Below, piece after piece: positions 9,250-17,562 of a DNA stretch of 64,000 bases (within the stretch, counting starts at the first letter, position 1; each line of letters opens with the position of its first letter). A program made the translations under genes and the position numbers. This stretch comes from Flavobacterium eburneipallidum. Lineage in GTDB: Bacteria; Bacteroidota; Bacteroidia; Flavobacteriales; Flavobacteriaceae. The DNA is taken from the NCBI RefSeq assembly GCF_027111355.2, contig NZ_CP114291.2:496001-560000 (forward strand). The letters run 5' to 3'. Under the pieces are notes generated by a model that was given only the letters and a program-made list of their open reading frames with translations, searched no databases and had not been told where the DNA came from.

Positions 9250-9447
9250 ATGAAAAATAAACTAAAATTTATCCTGGTATTTTGCTTAATTAGTCAAATT
9301 ATTTTTGCCGATCCTATTGATCCGCCAGGAGAAGATGAGCCAGCACCATTACCTATTAATAATTGGCTAATTTATTTAGCAATAGTAGGTTTAGTATATT
9401 CTTTTCTTTTCTTGAAAAAGAAATTGAAAAATTCTCTAGATAATTAA
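9250..9447 (+). CDS. Small secreted protein with a single C-terminal membrane segment
   Basis: 65 residues: a signal peptide (about 1-20), a short Pro/Asp/Glu-rich linker with DPPGEDEPAP, then PINN, a hydrophobic segment (about 39-56) and a lysine-rich end. This layout resembles short proteins often found beside T9SS cargo in flavobacteria, whose tail (PID or PIN, then a membrane span, then basic residues) looks like an exosortase-type sorting signal. The ATG lies two bases after the stop of the LamG gene, so the two are probably co-translated. The function is unknown, and the sorting-signal reading is an inference. Confidence 0.7.
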   Translation: MKNKLKFILVFCLISQIIFADPIDPPGEDEPAPLPINNWLIYLAIVGLVYSFLFLKKKLKNSLDN

Positions 9448-9474
9448 TTAGAGAACAATAGAATATAAAGACTA

Positions 9475-9512
9475 AAAAATCCGTCTCAAATTTTGTTTTG
9501 AGACGGATTTTT
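9475..9512. terminator. Bidirectional hairpin terminator
   Basis: The 16-base arms 9475-9490 and 9497-9512 pair perfectly around a six-base loop (core ATCCGTCTCAAA) and end in A and T runs on both sides. It lies between two converging genes, and the stop codon of the minus-strand CvpA gene falls on its right edge. Confidence 0.9.
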
Positions 9513-10041
9513 ATTTTTTCTTCAAACCCTCATACCATTTTTCAATTGAAGGATAAATAAGTCCTGCTGTTTTTTGAATTGGTCTATAAAATAAGGAATT
9601 GTCCAAGGTCTCTTTTTTAGCAAAAGTGTTATTAAAATTTATCTTTTCAAAAAGATTCAAAAAAATGCTCACAATCAATATCGTTTTTAAAAGTCTGAAA
9701 AAGCCACCGCCTAGTTTATTAATCCACCCCAATTGAGCAAAATCAGCAATCCCAGTCAAGAATTTTGCCAATAGCGATATTCCGATGACAACTAAAATAA
9801 AGGTCAAAATAAAAGCGGTAATCTGAATGGTTTTTGGATTCCAATGTACAATACCAGAAAGGACATCAGCGGTTAGAATTGAAAATTTCACAGCAAAATA
9901 AATCCCCAATAGTAAGGAAATCAAGGAGGAAACTTCTACAAAAAGTCCGTTTTTAATACCTTTATACAAACCAAAGGCTAATAAACTGCCCAAAATAATA
10001 TCTAAAAAACTCATAACAGTAAATAAAATTATAAAAGACAA
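9511..10041 (-). CDS. CvpA family membrane protein
   Basis: 176 residues with four hydrophobic segments (about 8-26, 30-50, 68-92 and 105-130), in the order typical of the CvpA/colicin V production family. The motif GFFRLLKTILIVSIFL sits in the last span. Family members are inner-membrane proteins linked to envelope homeostasis and, in enterobacteria, to colicin V production; no toxin gene is nearby. It is a single gene, divergent from the suf operon and ending in a shared terminator. Confidence 0.85.
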   Translation of the reverse strand: MSFIILFTVMSFLDIILGSLLAFGLYKGIKNGLFVEVSSLISLLLGIYFAVKFSILTADVLSGIVHWNPKTIQITAFILTFILVVIGISLLAKFLTGIADFAQLGWINKLGGGFFRLLKTILIVSIFLNLFEKINFNNTFAKKETLDNSLFYRPIQKTAGLIYPSIEKWYEGLKKK

Positions 10042-10142
10042 AGGTAAAATTACAAATGAAGATTTTTTGTTTGAATCAGTTTTATTTATGAGCCAATTAG
10101 TTATAAAAATGTTATCTGTTATGCAAAAAGATTTTTATGCAC

Positions 10143-10150
10143 TATCTTTG
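10143..10150 (+). promoter_or_regulatory. Promoter -7 box of the suf operon
   Basis: TATCTTTG lies 31 bases before the sufA ATG and fits TAnnTTTG. No recognisable repressor site is visible nearby. Confidence 0.5.
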
Positions 10151-10180
10151 CGGTTAATTTAGACAAAATCAATACTAACA

Positions 10181-10510
10181 ATGATAAAAGTTTCTGATAC
10201 GGCCAAAAAGAAAATCATCGACTTGATGAAAGATGATGGTTTTGATGCCGCAGTCGATTATGTAAGAGTTGGCGTAAAAAGCGGCGGATGCTCTGGATTG
10301 TCTTATGATTTAAAATTTGACAAAAACAAGGGCGATGATGATAAGATATTCGTAGATAACGATATAACAATTGCAGTCGAAAAAAAATCGTTCCTTTATT
10401 TAGCCGGAACAATATTAGAGTTTTCAGGCGGATTAAACGGAAAAGGATTTGTGTTTAACAATCCTAATGCTAGTAGAACTTGTGGTTGCGGAGAGAGTTT
10501 CTCTTTGTAA
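10181..10510 (+). CDS. sufA: HesB/IscA-type Fe-S carrier, first gene of suf operon
   Basis: 109 residues, the usual length for A-type carriers. The three conserved cysteines are present: one in GGCSGLSY (near residue 38) and two in the C-terminal TCGCGESFS. A-type carriers receive Fe-S clusters from the SufBCD scaffold and pass them to target proteins. It sits 18 bases ahead of sufB behind its own promoter-like box. Confidence 0.92.
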   Translation: MIKVSDTAKKKIIDLMKDDGFDAAVDYVRVGVKSGGCSGLSYDLKFDKNKGDDDKIFVDNDITIAVEKKSFLYLAGTILEFSGGLNGKGFVFNNPNASRTCGCGESFSL

Positions 10511-10528
10511 AACATTTAAACAAAAATT

Positions 10529-11977
10529 ATGTCAAAATATACCGAAGACGACTTAAAAATTGAACTCGAAACCAAAGAGTATGAATATGGATTTTATACC
10601 GAATTGGAATCGGAGACCTTTCCTATTGGTTTAAATGAAGATATTGTTCGTGCTATTTCAAAGAAAAAAGAAGAACCACAATGGATGACCGACTGGCGCA
10701 TTGAGGCTTTTCGTGCTTGGGAACAAATGATTGAACCAGAATGGGCAAATGTAAAATATACCAAACCTGATTTTCAAGCCATTTCCTATTATTCTGCTCC
10801 AAAAGCAGTTGATCCTAATAAAACATTAGACGATGTAGATCCTGAACTTTTGGAAATGTACAAAAAGTTAGGCATCTCTGTCGATGAACAAAAAATGATG
10901 AACAATGTCGCAATGGATATTGTAGTCGATTCAGTTTCAGTGGCAACGACTTTCAAGAAAACTTTGGGCGAAAAAGGAATCATTTTTATGAGTATTTCCG
11001 AAGCAATTAAAGAACATCCTGAATTAGTTCGTAAACATTTGGGTACGGTTGTTCCTCAAAAAGATAACTTTTACGCAGCATTAAATTCAGCTGTTTTCTC
11101 TGATGGAAGTTTCTGTTACATTCCAAAAGGGGTAAAATGTCCAATGGAATTATCAACCTATTTCCGTATTAATCAGGCAGGAACAGGACAATTCGAAAGA
11201 ACTTTATTAGTGGCTGACGAAGGAAGTTATGTTTCGTATCTTGAAGGATGTACAGCTCCAAGTCGTGACGAAAATCAATTACACGCAGCAGTTGTAGAAT
11301 TAATCGCTTTAGAAGGTGCCGAAATTAAATATTCTACAGTTCAAAACTGGTTTCCTGGAAACAAAGAAGGTTTAGGAGGAGTTTATAATTTCGTGACAAA
11401 AAGAGGAATGTGCGAGAAAAACGCAAAAATCTCTTGGACACAAGTTGAAACAGGATCTGCCATAACTTGGAAATATCCATCGGTTATTTTGAAAGGAGAT
11501 AATTCAGTAGGCGAATTTTATTCGATTGCGGTAACTAATAATTTCCAACAGGCTGATACAGGAACAAAAATGTTTCACATTGGAAAAAACACAAAATCAA
11601 CCATTATTTCCAAAGGAATTTCTGCTGGAAAATCACAAAATAGTTATAGAGGATTAGTGAAAATTGGTCCAAATGCAGAGAATGCAAGGAACTTTTCACA
11701 ATGTGACTCTTTATTAATGGGGAACAATTGTGGAGCGCATACTTTTCCATATATCGAAAGTAAAAATCCAACAGCCAAAATAGAACACGAAGCGACAACA
11801 AGTAAAATTGGAGAAGATCAGGTTTTCTATTGCAACCAACGTGGAATCCCAACTGAAAAAGCGATTGCTTTGATTGTGAACGGTTTCAGTAAAGATGTAT
11901 TGAATAAGTTGCCAATGGAATTTGCGGTAGAAGCACAGAAATTATTGGAAATTTCACTTGAAGGTTCAGTAGGATAA
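10529..11977 (+). CDS. sufB: SufB, Fe-S cluster scaffold subunit
   Basis: 482 residues, close to typical SufB length. The right-handed beta-helix core region has the family hallmarks [19 protein letters not shown] and the C-terminal [19 protein letters not shown]. SufB assembles clusters in the SufBC2D complex. The second gene of the operon, with sufC starting 32 bases after its stop. Confidence 0.95.
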   Translation: MSKYTEDDLKIELETKEYEYGFYTELESETFPIGLNEDIVRAISKKKEEPQWMTDWRIEAFRAWEQMIEPEWANVKYTKPDFQAISYYSAPKAVDPNKTLDDVDPELLEMYKKLGISVDEQKMMNNVAMDIVVDSVSVATTFKKTLGEKGIIFMSISEAIKEHPELVRKHLGTVVPQKDNFYAALNSAVFSDGSFCYIPKGVKCPMELSTYFRINQAGTGQFERTLLVADEGSYVSYLEGCTAPSRDENQLHAAVVELIALEGAEIKYSTVQNWFPGNKEGLGGVYNFVTKRGMCEKNAKISWTQVETGSAITWKYPSVILKGDNSVGEFYSIAVTNNFQQADTGTKMFHIGKNTKSTIISKGISAGKSQNSYRGLVKIGPNAENARNFSQCDSLLMGNNCGAHTFPYIESKNPTAKIEHEATTSKIGEDQVFYCNQRGIPTEKAIALIVNGFSKDVLNKLPMEFAVEAQKLLEISLEGSVG

Positions 11978-12009
11978 TAATAAAATAAGTATAAAAACAC
12001 ATTCGAAAA

Positions 12010-12762
12010 ATGTTATCAATAAAAAATTTACACGCCTCTATCGGAGACAAAGAAATATTAAAAGGAATCAATCTTGAAGTAAAAGCAGGAGAAGTTCACG
12101 CCATAATGGGACCTAATGGTGCTGGAAAAAGTACGTTATCAGCTGTAATTGCTGGAAACGAAAATTATGAAGTAACAGAAGGTGAAGTAATTTTGGACAA
12201 TGAAGATCTTGCTGATTTGGCTCCAGAAGAAAGAGCACACAAAGGCGTTTTTCTTTCGTTCCAATATCCAGTTGAAATTCCTGGAGTATCGGTTACTAAC
12301 TTTATGAGATCGGCAATTAACGAAACTCGCAAAGCCAAAGGTCAAGAGGAAATGCCTGCCAATGAAATGTTGAAATTGATTCGTGAAAAATCAGAATTAT
12401 TGGAAATTGACCGTAAATTTTTATCCCGTTCTTTAAACGAAGGATTTTCAGGAGGAGAGAAAAAACGTAACGAGATTTTCCAAATGGCAATGTTAGAACC
12501 AAAATTGGCTATCCTTGACGAAACCGATTCTGGATTAGATATTGATGCACTTCGTATCGTGGCTAATGGAGTAAACAAATTGAAAAGTGACAAAAACGCA
12601 GTAGTTGTAATTACACACTACCAAAGATTGTTGGATTATATCGTTCCTGATTTTGTTCACGTATTGTACAACGGTCGAATTGTAAAATCTGGTGATGCAT
12701 CTTTGGCTCACGAGTTAGAAGAAAAAGGATACGACTGGATTAAACAAGAACAAGAAGCGTAA
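12010..12762 (+). CDS. sufC: SufC, ATPase of the SufBCD scaffold
   Basis: 250 residues with a complete ABC ATPase: Walker [10 protein letters not shown] near 35-43, the Q-loop region FLSFQYP, signature FSGGEKKR near 148-155, and Walker [13 protein letters not shown] near 171-182. The D-E-T-D sequence in place of the usual D-E-P-D is the known SufC variant. ATP hydrolysis drives the conformational change of SufB and SufD. The gene is followed not by sufD but by an inverted-repeat-bounded cassette. Confidence 0.95.
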   Translation: MLSIKNLHASIGDKEILKGINLEVKAGEVHAIMGPNGAGKSTLSAVIAGNENYEVTEGEVILDNEDLADLAPEERAHKGVFLSFQYPVEIPGVSVTNFMRSAINETRKAKGQEEMPANEMLKLIREKSELLEIDRKFLSRSLNEGFSGGEKKRNEIFQMAMLEPKLAILDETDSGLDIDALRIVANGVNKLKSDKNAVVVITHYQRLLDYIVPDFVHVLYNGRIVKSGDASLAHELEEKGYDWIKQEQEA

Positions 12763-12766
12763 AGTT

Positions 12767-13264
12767 AGTTTCAAGTTTCAGGTTTTTTAGTTTCAAGTTG
12801 TAGAACCTGAAACTTGAAGTTTGAAATAAATTTATAATATGGCTACAATAAATAGATTTGAAGATTTAGATATTTGGAATGAAGCAAGACGGTTAGCAAA
12901 AGAAATACATATAATTTCTGTTGAAACTGGATTGAAAACGGATTTTAAATTTAAAGAACAAATCAAATCTTCTTCAGGTTCTGTAATGGATAACATTGCT
13001 GAAGGATTTGAAAGAGATGGTAATATAGAATTTAGACAATTTTTATCTATTGCAAAAGGTTCTGCAGGAGAAACAAGGTCACAATTATATAGAGTTTTTG
13101 ATTTTGGTTATATAGATGAGCAAAAATTTGAACTTTTAAAAAAAGATTATGAAAACTTAAGTGGTAAAATAAAAAACTTTATCACTTATCTAAACAAGAA
13201 GGACTTCAAAGGAAATAAGTTCCAATAGGCAAAACCTGAAACTTTAAACTTTAAACCTGAAACA
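12767..13264. repeat. Inverted-repeat-bounded cassette C (AACCTGAAACTT-type ends)
   Basis: The left end (12767-12826) holds CAAGTTTCAGGTT at 12772-12784 and its inverse AACCTGAAACTTG at 12804-12816, forming a hairpin. The right end (13231-13263) holds two more copies of the AACCTGAAAC unit. Between them lies a four-helix-bundle gene in operon orientation. The cassette fills the spacer between sufC and sufD, which in most flavobacteria is short, so I read it as an insertion. No transposase is present. Confidence 0.65.
12839..13228 (+). CDS. Four-helix-bundle protein (23S rRNA intervening-sequence protein type)
   Basis: 129 residues, almost all helical. It has family features such as FEDLDIWNEARRLAKEI at the start, QIKSSSGSVMDNIAEGF around 40-58, and FRQFLSIAKGSAGETRSQL around 63-81. 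The family (four-helix bundle, S23) was first seen in 23S rRNA intervening sequences, and relatives include the Avd accessory protein of diversity-generating retroelements. No such RNA or retroelement is visible here. It is flanked by inverted repeats and sits inside the suf operon. Its function is unknown, but the frame is intact. Confidence 0.88.
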   Translation: MATINRFEDLDIWNEARRLAKEIHIISVETGLKTDFKFKEQIKSSSGSVMDNIAEGFERDGNIEFRQFLSIAKGSAGETRSQLYRVFDFGYIDEQKFELLKKDYENLSGKIKNFITYLNKKDFKGNKFQ

Positions 13265-13270
13265 AAACAA

Positions 13271-14590
13271 ATGGAATTGAAAGAAAAATTACTATCGTCT
13301 TTTATGGCTTTTGAAGAAAAAATCGATGTTCATTCAGAACTACACGATGTTAGAACTTCGGCTATAAAAAACTTTGAAAATAAAGGTTTCCCAACCAAAA
13401 AAGAAGAATCATGGAAATATACTTCGTTAAACGCCATCCTAAAAAATGACTTTACGGTGTTTCCAAAAAGTGAAAATGAAGTTGTTAAGTATTCGGATGT
13501 TAAAAAATACTTTTTACACGAAATCGACACCTATAAATTGACTTTTGTTGACGGTGTATTTTGTTCTCATTTGTCTTCTACAACTCACGAAGGAATTGAC
13601 GTTTGTTTGATGTCATCGGCATTGAACAAGCCAAAATACAAAATGATTATCGATACGTATTTCAATCAAATTGCTAGCAAGGACGAGAGTTTAACGTCTT
13701 TAAATACGGCTTTCGCCAATGAAGGAGCTTATATCAACATTCCAAAAAGTAAAGTCGCAGACAAACCTATTGAGATTATGTATTTCTCCACTGGAAATGA
13801 AGCCGCACTTTTGGTACAGCCTAGAAATTTGATTATTGTTGGTGAAAATTCACATGTTCAAATTATCGAAAGACACCAAAGTTTAAACGAAAATCCTGTT
13901 TTAACGAATTCTGTTACCGAGATTTTTGCACAAAAACGTGCTATTGTTGATTATTATAAAATCCAAAATGACAATCACGGAGCGAATTTAATTGACAATA
14001 CTTACGTTTCTCAAAAACAAGAAAGTCACGTTTATGTTCACACCTTCTCTTTTGGAGGAAATTTGACCAGAAACAATTTGAATTTCTATCATTTTGGAGA
14101 AAGATTGACAAGTACACTAAACGGAATCACCATTATTGGCGACAAACAACACGTAGATCACTATACTTTAGTGAACCACGCTACGCCAAATTGCGAAAGT
14201 TTCCAAGATTACAAAGGAATTTTTTCAGATAACTCAACAGGTGTTTTCAACGGAAAAGTTTATGTAGAAAAAGAAGCGCAAAAAACGAATGCTTTTCAAA
14301 AAAGCAACAACATTTTGCTAGGCGATAAATCTACAATAAATGCTAAACCACAATTAGAGATTTTTGCCGATGACGTAAAATGCTCTCATGGTTGTACAGT
14401 TGGACAATTAGACGAAACTGCATTGTTCTATATGCAACAACGTGGAATCCCAAAGAAAGAAGCTAAAGCTTTATTGATGTACGCATTCTCGAATGCCGTA
14501 ATCGAAAGTATCAAAATACCGGAATTGAAACAAAGAATTACCAAAATCATCGCTATGAAATTAGGCGTTAAATTGGGATTTGATTTGTAG
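13271..14590 (+). CDS. sufD: SufD, Fe-S scaffold subunit
   Basis: 439 residues, homologous in its C-terminal half to SufB. KCSHGCTVGQLDETALFY and the MQQRGIPKKEAK stretch near 375-405 are characteristic. SufD pairs with SufB and is needed for iron delivery during cluster assembly. Its start follows the four-helix-bundle cassette by seven bases. The usual next genes, sufS and sufE, are absent; a hairpin and a Uma2-like gene follow instead. Confidence 0.94.
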   Translation: MELKEKLLSSFMAFEEKIDVHSELHDVRTSAIKNFENKGFPTKKEESWKYTSLNAILKNDFTVFPKSENEVVKYSDVKKYFLHEIDTYKLTFVDGVFCSHLSSTTHEGIDVCLMSSALNKPKYKMIIDTYFNQIASKDESLTSLNTAFANEGAYINIPKSKVADKPIEIMYFSTGNEAALLVQPRNLIIVGENSHVQIIERHQSLNENPVLTNSVTEIFAQKRAIVDYYKIQNDNHGANLIDNTYVSQKQESHVYVHTFSFGGNLTRNNLNFYHFGERLTSTLNGITIIGDKQHVDHYTLVNHATPNCESFQDYKGIFSDNSTGVFNGKVYVEKEAQKTNAFQKSNNILLGDKSTINAKPQLEIFADDVKCSHGCTVGQLDETALFYMQQRGIPKKEAKALLMYAFSNAVIESIKIPELKQRITKIIAMKLGVKLGFDL

Positions 14591-14622
14591 TTTTCAACTA
14601 TAAAGAATTCAAAGATTTATAT

Positions 14623-14660
14623 AAAGGGCACAAAGTTTATTATTGAACTTTGTGCCCTTT
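14623..14660. terminator. Hairpin after sufD built from a CACAAAG-type inverted repeat
   Basis: The arms AAAGGGCACAAAGTT (14623-14637) and AACTTTGTGCCCTTT (14646-14660) match perfectly around an eight-base loop, and the right arm runs into T residues. It could terminate the suf transcript. The motif is the same as the ends of the two bat cassettes. Confidence 0.65.
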
Positions 14661-14690
14661 TATTATAAAAGCAACATATAAAAAAATATG

Positions 14691-14698
14691 TATCTTTG
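14691..14698 (+). promoter_or_regulatory. Promoter -7 box of the Uma2-like gene
   Basis: TATCTTTG lies 21 bases before the ATG at 14719 and after the hairpin, so this gene has its own transcript start. Confidence 0.5.
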
Positions 14699-14718
14699 AG
14701 TAATTAAAGCAAAGTATT

Positions 14719-15315
14719 ATGGCTACAATAACAGACATCAACAGTTTAGACCTTACAAAATCCTACACTTATGCGGATTATCTTACTTGGAATTTCCAAG
14801 AAAGATTAGAGATTTTGAAAGGGAAAATTTTCAAGATGAGTCCTGCTCCAAGTAGAAAACATCAGGACATTTCAGCAAAAATATTTCGAAAATTGGATCG
14901 TTATTTCGAAAATAAGACGTGTAATATATATTATGCTCCATTTGATGTACGCTTAATTAATTATAAAAAAAGCACTTCCGACAAAGAAATTACAACCGTA
15001 TTTCAACCTGATATTTGTATTATTTGTGACAAAGAAAAACTAGACGACCGAGGCTGTCTTGGAGCACCGGATTTAATTATCGAGATTCTTTCTCCAGGAA
15101 ATTCCAAAAAAGAAATGGACATTAAGTTTGATTTATACGAAGAAAACGGTGTAAAAGAATATTGGATAGTAGAACCTTTCCAAAAATCAATTTTAATTTA
15201 CACCCTTCAAAATGACAGATACATCGGACTGAAACCCATTGCCGAAGAGGGATTAGTACACAGTCCGCTATTTCCAGAATTGAGTTTTAATGTGGAAGAA
15301 ATTTTTATAGATTAA
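14719..15315 (+). CDS. Uma2 family protein, putative PD-(D/E)XK nuclease
   Basis: 198 residues. The Uma2 (DUF820) fold is suggested by the YLTWNFQERLEILKGKIF opening, the PDICIICDKEKLDDRG segment near 94-109, and PDLIIEILSPGNSKKEMD near 114-131. The Asp of APDLIIEI and the following Glu fit the D-x(n)-E-x-K nuclease arrangement, but activity cannot be judged from sequence. Uma2 proteins are common in cyanobacteria and Bacteroidota; their role is mostly unknown. It has its own promoter-like box and terminator and may be an insertion after sufD. Confidence 0.85.
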   Translation: MATITDINSLDLTKSYTYADYLTWNFQERLEILKGKIFKMSPAPSRKHQDISAKIFRKLDRYFENKTCNIYYAPFDVRLINYKKSTSDKEITTVFQPDICIICDKEKLDDRGCLGAPDLIIEILSPGNSKKEMDIKFDLYEENGVKEYWIVEPFQKSILIYTLQNDRYIGLKPIAEEGLVHSPLFPELSFNVEEIFID

Positions 15316-15333
15316 CTCTAAAATTACAATAGT

Positions 15334-15367
15334 AACCCGATAGTTTTTAAAAGCCATCGGGTTTTTT
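15334..15367 (+). terminator. Hairpin terminator after the Uma2-like gene
   Basis: AACCCGAT (15334-15341) pairs with ATCGGGTT (15356-15363), with A/T-rich bases flanking the loop and a T run afterwards. Confidence 0.75.
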
Positions 15368-15489
15368 ATTGCTATAATTTTCTAAAGAAAAACATAAAAA
15401 AAATTCCTTTTGCATTATTTTCCTTTTCTTTATAATCAAGATTCTAAATACCTTTATTTTAGAATTTTTATTAAAAGAGAAAACAAGTT

Positions 15490-17451
15490 ATGAGAACCCG
15501 AAAGCAGAAAATAATTTTAGCTTTAAAAATAATTGCATTAGTTTTTATCGCAATTGTTGTAGGACTTTTTGTTTTTAGAGAAGCATTATTACAACAAACT
15601 ATTGACAAGGTTTCCCATAAAATGGAAGAGGATTACAACAGTGATTTTTCTGTAAAAAAAGCTTCTTTTGTTGGTCTTTCTGGTCTTGATTTTTCGGAAA
15701 TTATTTTGGTTCCCAAAGATGCAGATACGTTGTTTCATATTCAAAAAATGAAAACCAGCGTCAATTTATGGCGTTTGCTGGTAGGAGATGTTCAATTAGG
15801 AACACTAGAAATTGAGAATGGTTATGTACAATTGGTCAAAAATAAATACGGTCGCAATTTTGATGATTTTCTAAAAAAGGACGAAGCAGTTTCAGATTCT
15901 AACGAAAAAAGAGATTATGCTAAAATAGCCTACAACCTTATTTCAAAAGTATTGAATTTAATACCAACGGATATGAAAGTAGAAAATCTAGAATTCCGAT
16001 TGGACGATAATGGCAAAAAAACAACCGTTAATTTTCAAAAACTACGATTGATTAACAAGCAATTGGAAACTTCTGTTGAAGTAGCAACTAAAGCTTATTC
16101 TCAACGAATCCGAATTGAAGGTTTTGCTGACCCTAGAAATAAAAAAGCTGACATTCGCTTCTTCAATATTGATACTGGTGCAATTAAAGTACCTTATTTT
16201 GACGAGCGTTTTAGTCTAAAATCAAGTTTTGATTCCATTCGGATAAAAGTTGAAAACATTGATAAATCTGGTGGCGAATTGCATATTGATGGCTTTGCTT
16301 CGATTGCCAATTTGATGATTAATCATAAAAAAATTGCCAGCAAAGACGTGGTCATCAAAAATGCAAAATTCGATTATCGATTCTTGTTGGGTTCCAATTT
16401 TATTTCCATTGATAGTAGCTCTACGGTTGAATTTAACAAAATAAAATTCCATCCTTATCTGGCATACGAAACAGAGGAAGACACGATTTACAAACTCAAA
16501 GTGGCGATTCCAAAGATGAAAGCGCAAGATTTTATTGTATCGCTTCCCGATGGCTTGTTCACTCATTTTCAAGGCATGGAAGCCGAAGGTAATTTCGAGT
16601 ACAATTTGGATTTTATGTTCAATAAGAACAAGCCGAACCAATTGATCTTTGACAGTAAATTAAATAAAGAAAATCTAAAAATTACCAAATACGGTGAAGC
16701 CAATTTGACTAAACTCAACGGCGAATTCATCTATCGAGCAATTATCGAAAATGTGCAACAGCGTCCTGTTTTAGTAGGATCGACCAATCCAAATTACACT
16801 CCTTTGGATCAAATTTCGCCTTATTTACAAAAATGTGTTTTAACCTCTGAAGACCCTTCTTTTTTCTCGCATCGTGGTTTTATCAACGAAGCCTTCAAGC
16901 AATCGATTCTTAAAAACATTCGAACCAAGAAATTCTCTCGTGGCGCCAGCACGATTAGTATGCAATTAATCAAAAATGTATTTCTTACTCGCGAAAAAAC
17001 CTTATCCCGAAAAATGGAAGAAATTTTATTGGTTTATATCCTTGAAAACAACCGAATTGCCAGCAAAGAACGAATGCTGGAAGTTTATTTCAATATTATC
17101 GAATGGGGACCAAATGTGTATGGAATTGGCGAAGCGGCACAGTTTTATTTCCAGAAAAGTCCAATAGATTTGAACCTGAAAGAATGTCTGTTTTTGGCGA
17201 CTATTGTTCCAAAACCAAAGAAATTCATGTGGCAATTTGACAATGCAGGAAATCTAAAATCATACGCTACTCAACAACAAAAATTCTTAAGCAATTTGAT
17301 GCTGCGAAGAGGACTTTTAACTGCAGAAGATACCATTGGACAGTCCACTCCGATACAACTTACTGGAAAAGCCCATTCGTTTTTGAATATAAAAGTACAA
17401 GATTCCATTCCAGCAGATTCCTTGGCGGTGGAACTCCCTTTTGAGTTTTAA
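15490..17451 (+). CDS. Membrane-anchored GT51 peptidoglycan glycosyltransferase
   Basis: 653 residues. One membrane helix near 10-30 is followed by a beta-rich region of about 400 residues that I do not recognise in detail. A GT51 domain follows at about 445-600. The catalytic region reads SEDPSFFSHRGF (Glu near 453), followed by GASTISMQLIKNVFL near 485-500 and NIIEWGPNVYGIGEAA near 535-550. There is no penicillin-binding transpeptidase domain, so it should only polymerise glycan strands. It is larger than the single-domain MtgA enzymes because of the N-terminal region. Stands alone between the Uma2-like gene and yicC. Confidence 0.88.
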   Translation: MRTRKQKIILALKIIALVFIAIVVGLFVFREALLQQTIDKVSHKMEEDYNSDFSVKKASFVGLSGLDFSEIILVPKDADTLFHIQKMKTSVNLWRLLVGDVQLGTLEIENGYVQLVKNKYGRNFDDFLKKDEAVSDSNEKRDYAKIAYNLISKVLNLIPTDMKVENLEFRLDDNGKKTTVNFQKLRLINKQLETSVEVATKAYSQRIRIEGFADPRNKKADIRFFNIDTGAIKVPYFDERFSLKSSFDSIRIKVENIDKSGGELHIDGFASIANLMINHKKIASKDVVIKNAKFDYRFLLGSNFISIDSSSTVEFNKIKFHPYLAYETEEDTIYKLKVAIPKMKAQDFIVSLPDGLFTHFQGMEAEGNFEYNLDFMFNKNKPNQLIFDSKLNKENLKITKYGEANLTKLNGEFIYRAIIENVQQRPVLVGSTNPNYTPLDQISPYLQKCVLTSEDPSFFSHRGFINEAFKQSILKNIRTKKFSRGASTISMQLIKNVFLTREKTLSRKMEEILLVYILENNRIASKERMLEVYFNIIEWGPNVYGIGEAAQFYFQKSPIDLNLKECLFLATIVPKPKKFMWQFDNAGNLKSYATQQQKFLSNLMLRRGLLTAEDTIGQSTPIQLTGKAHSFLNIKVQDSIPADSLAVELPFEF

Positions 17452-17506
17452 TGATTTTAAATTCATCCCTAAAACTATAATAAACTAGATTTTTACAGAA
17501 AGAATT

Positions 17507-17528
17507 CTGAATACTGAACACTGCAAAC
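17507..17528. repeat. CTGAACACTGAATACTG-type intergenic repeat
   Basis: CTGAATACTGAACACTGC lies in the spacer before yicC. Related units sit at 32541-32572, 46651-46675 and 48409-48441, each at the 3' end of a minus-strand gene. Confidence 0.6.
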
Positions 17529-17535
17529 TTTTAAT

Positions 17536-17543
17536 TATCTTTG
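17536..17543 (+). promoter_or_regulatory. Promoter -7 box upstream of yicC
   Basis: TATCTTTG lies 20 bases before the yicC ATG and matches TAnnTTTG. Confidence 0.5.
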
Positions 17544-17562
17544 AGCTCTTTTAGAAAAATAT

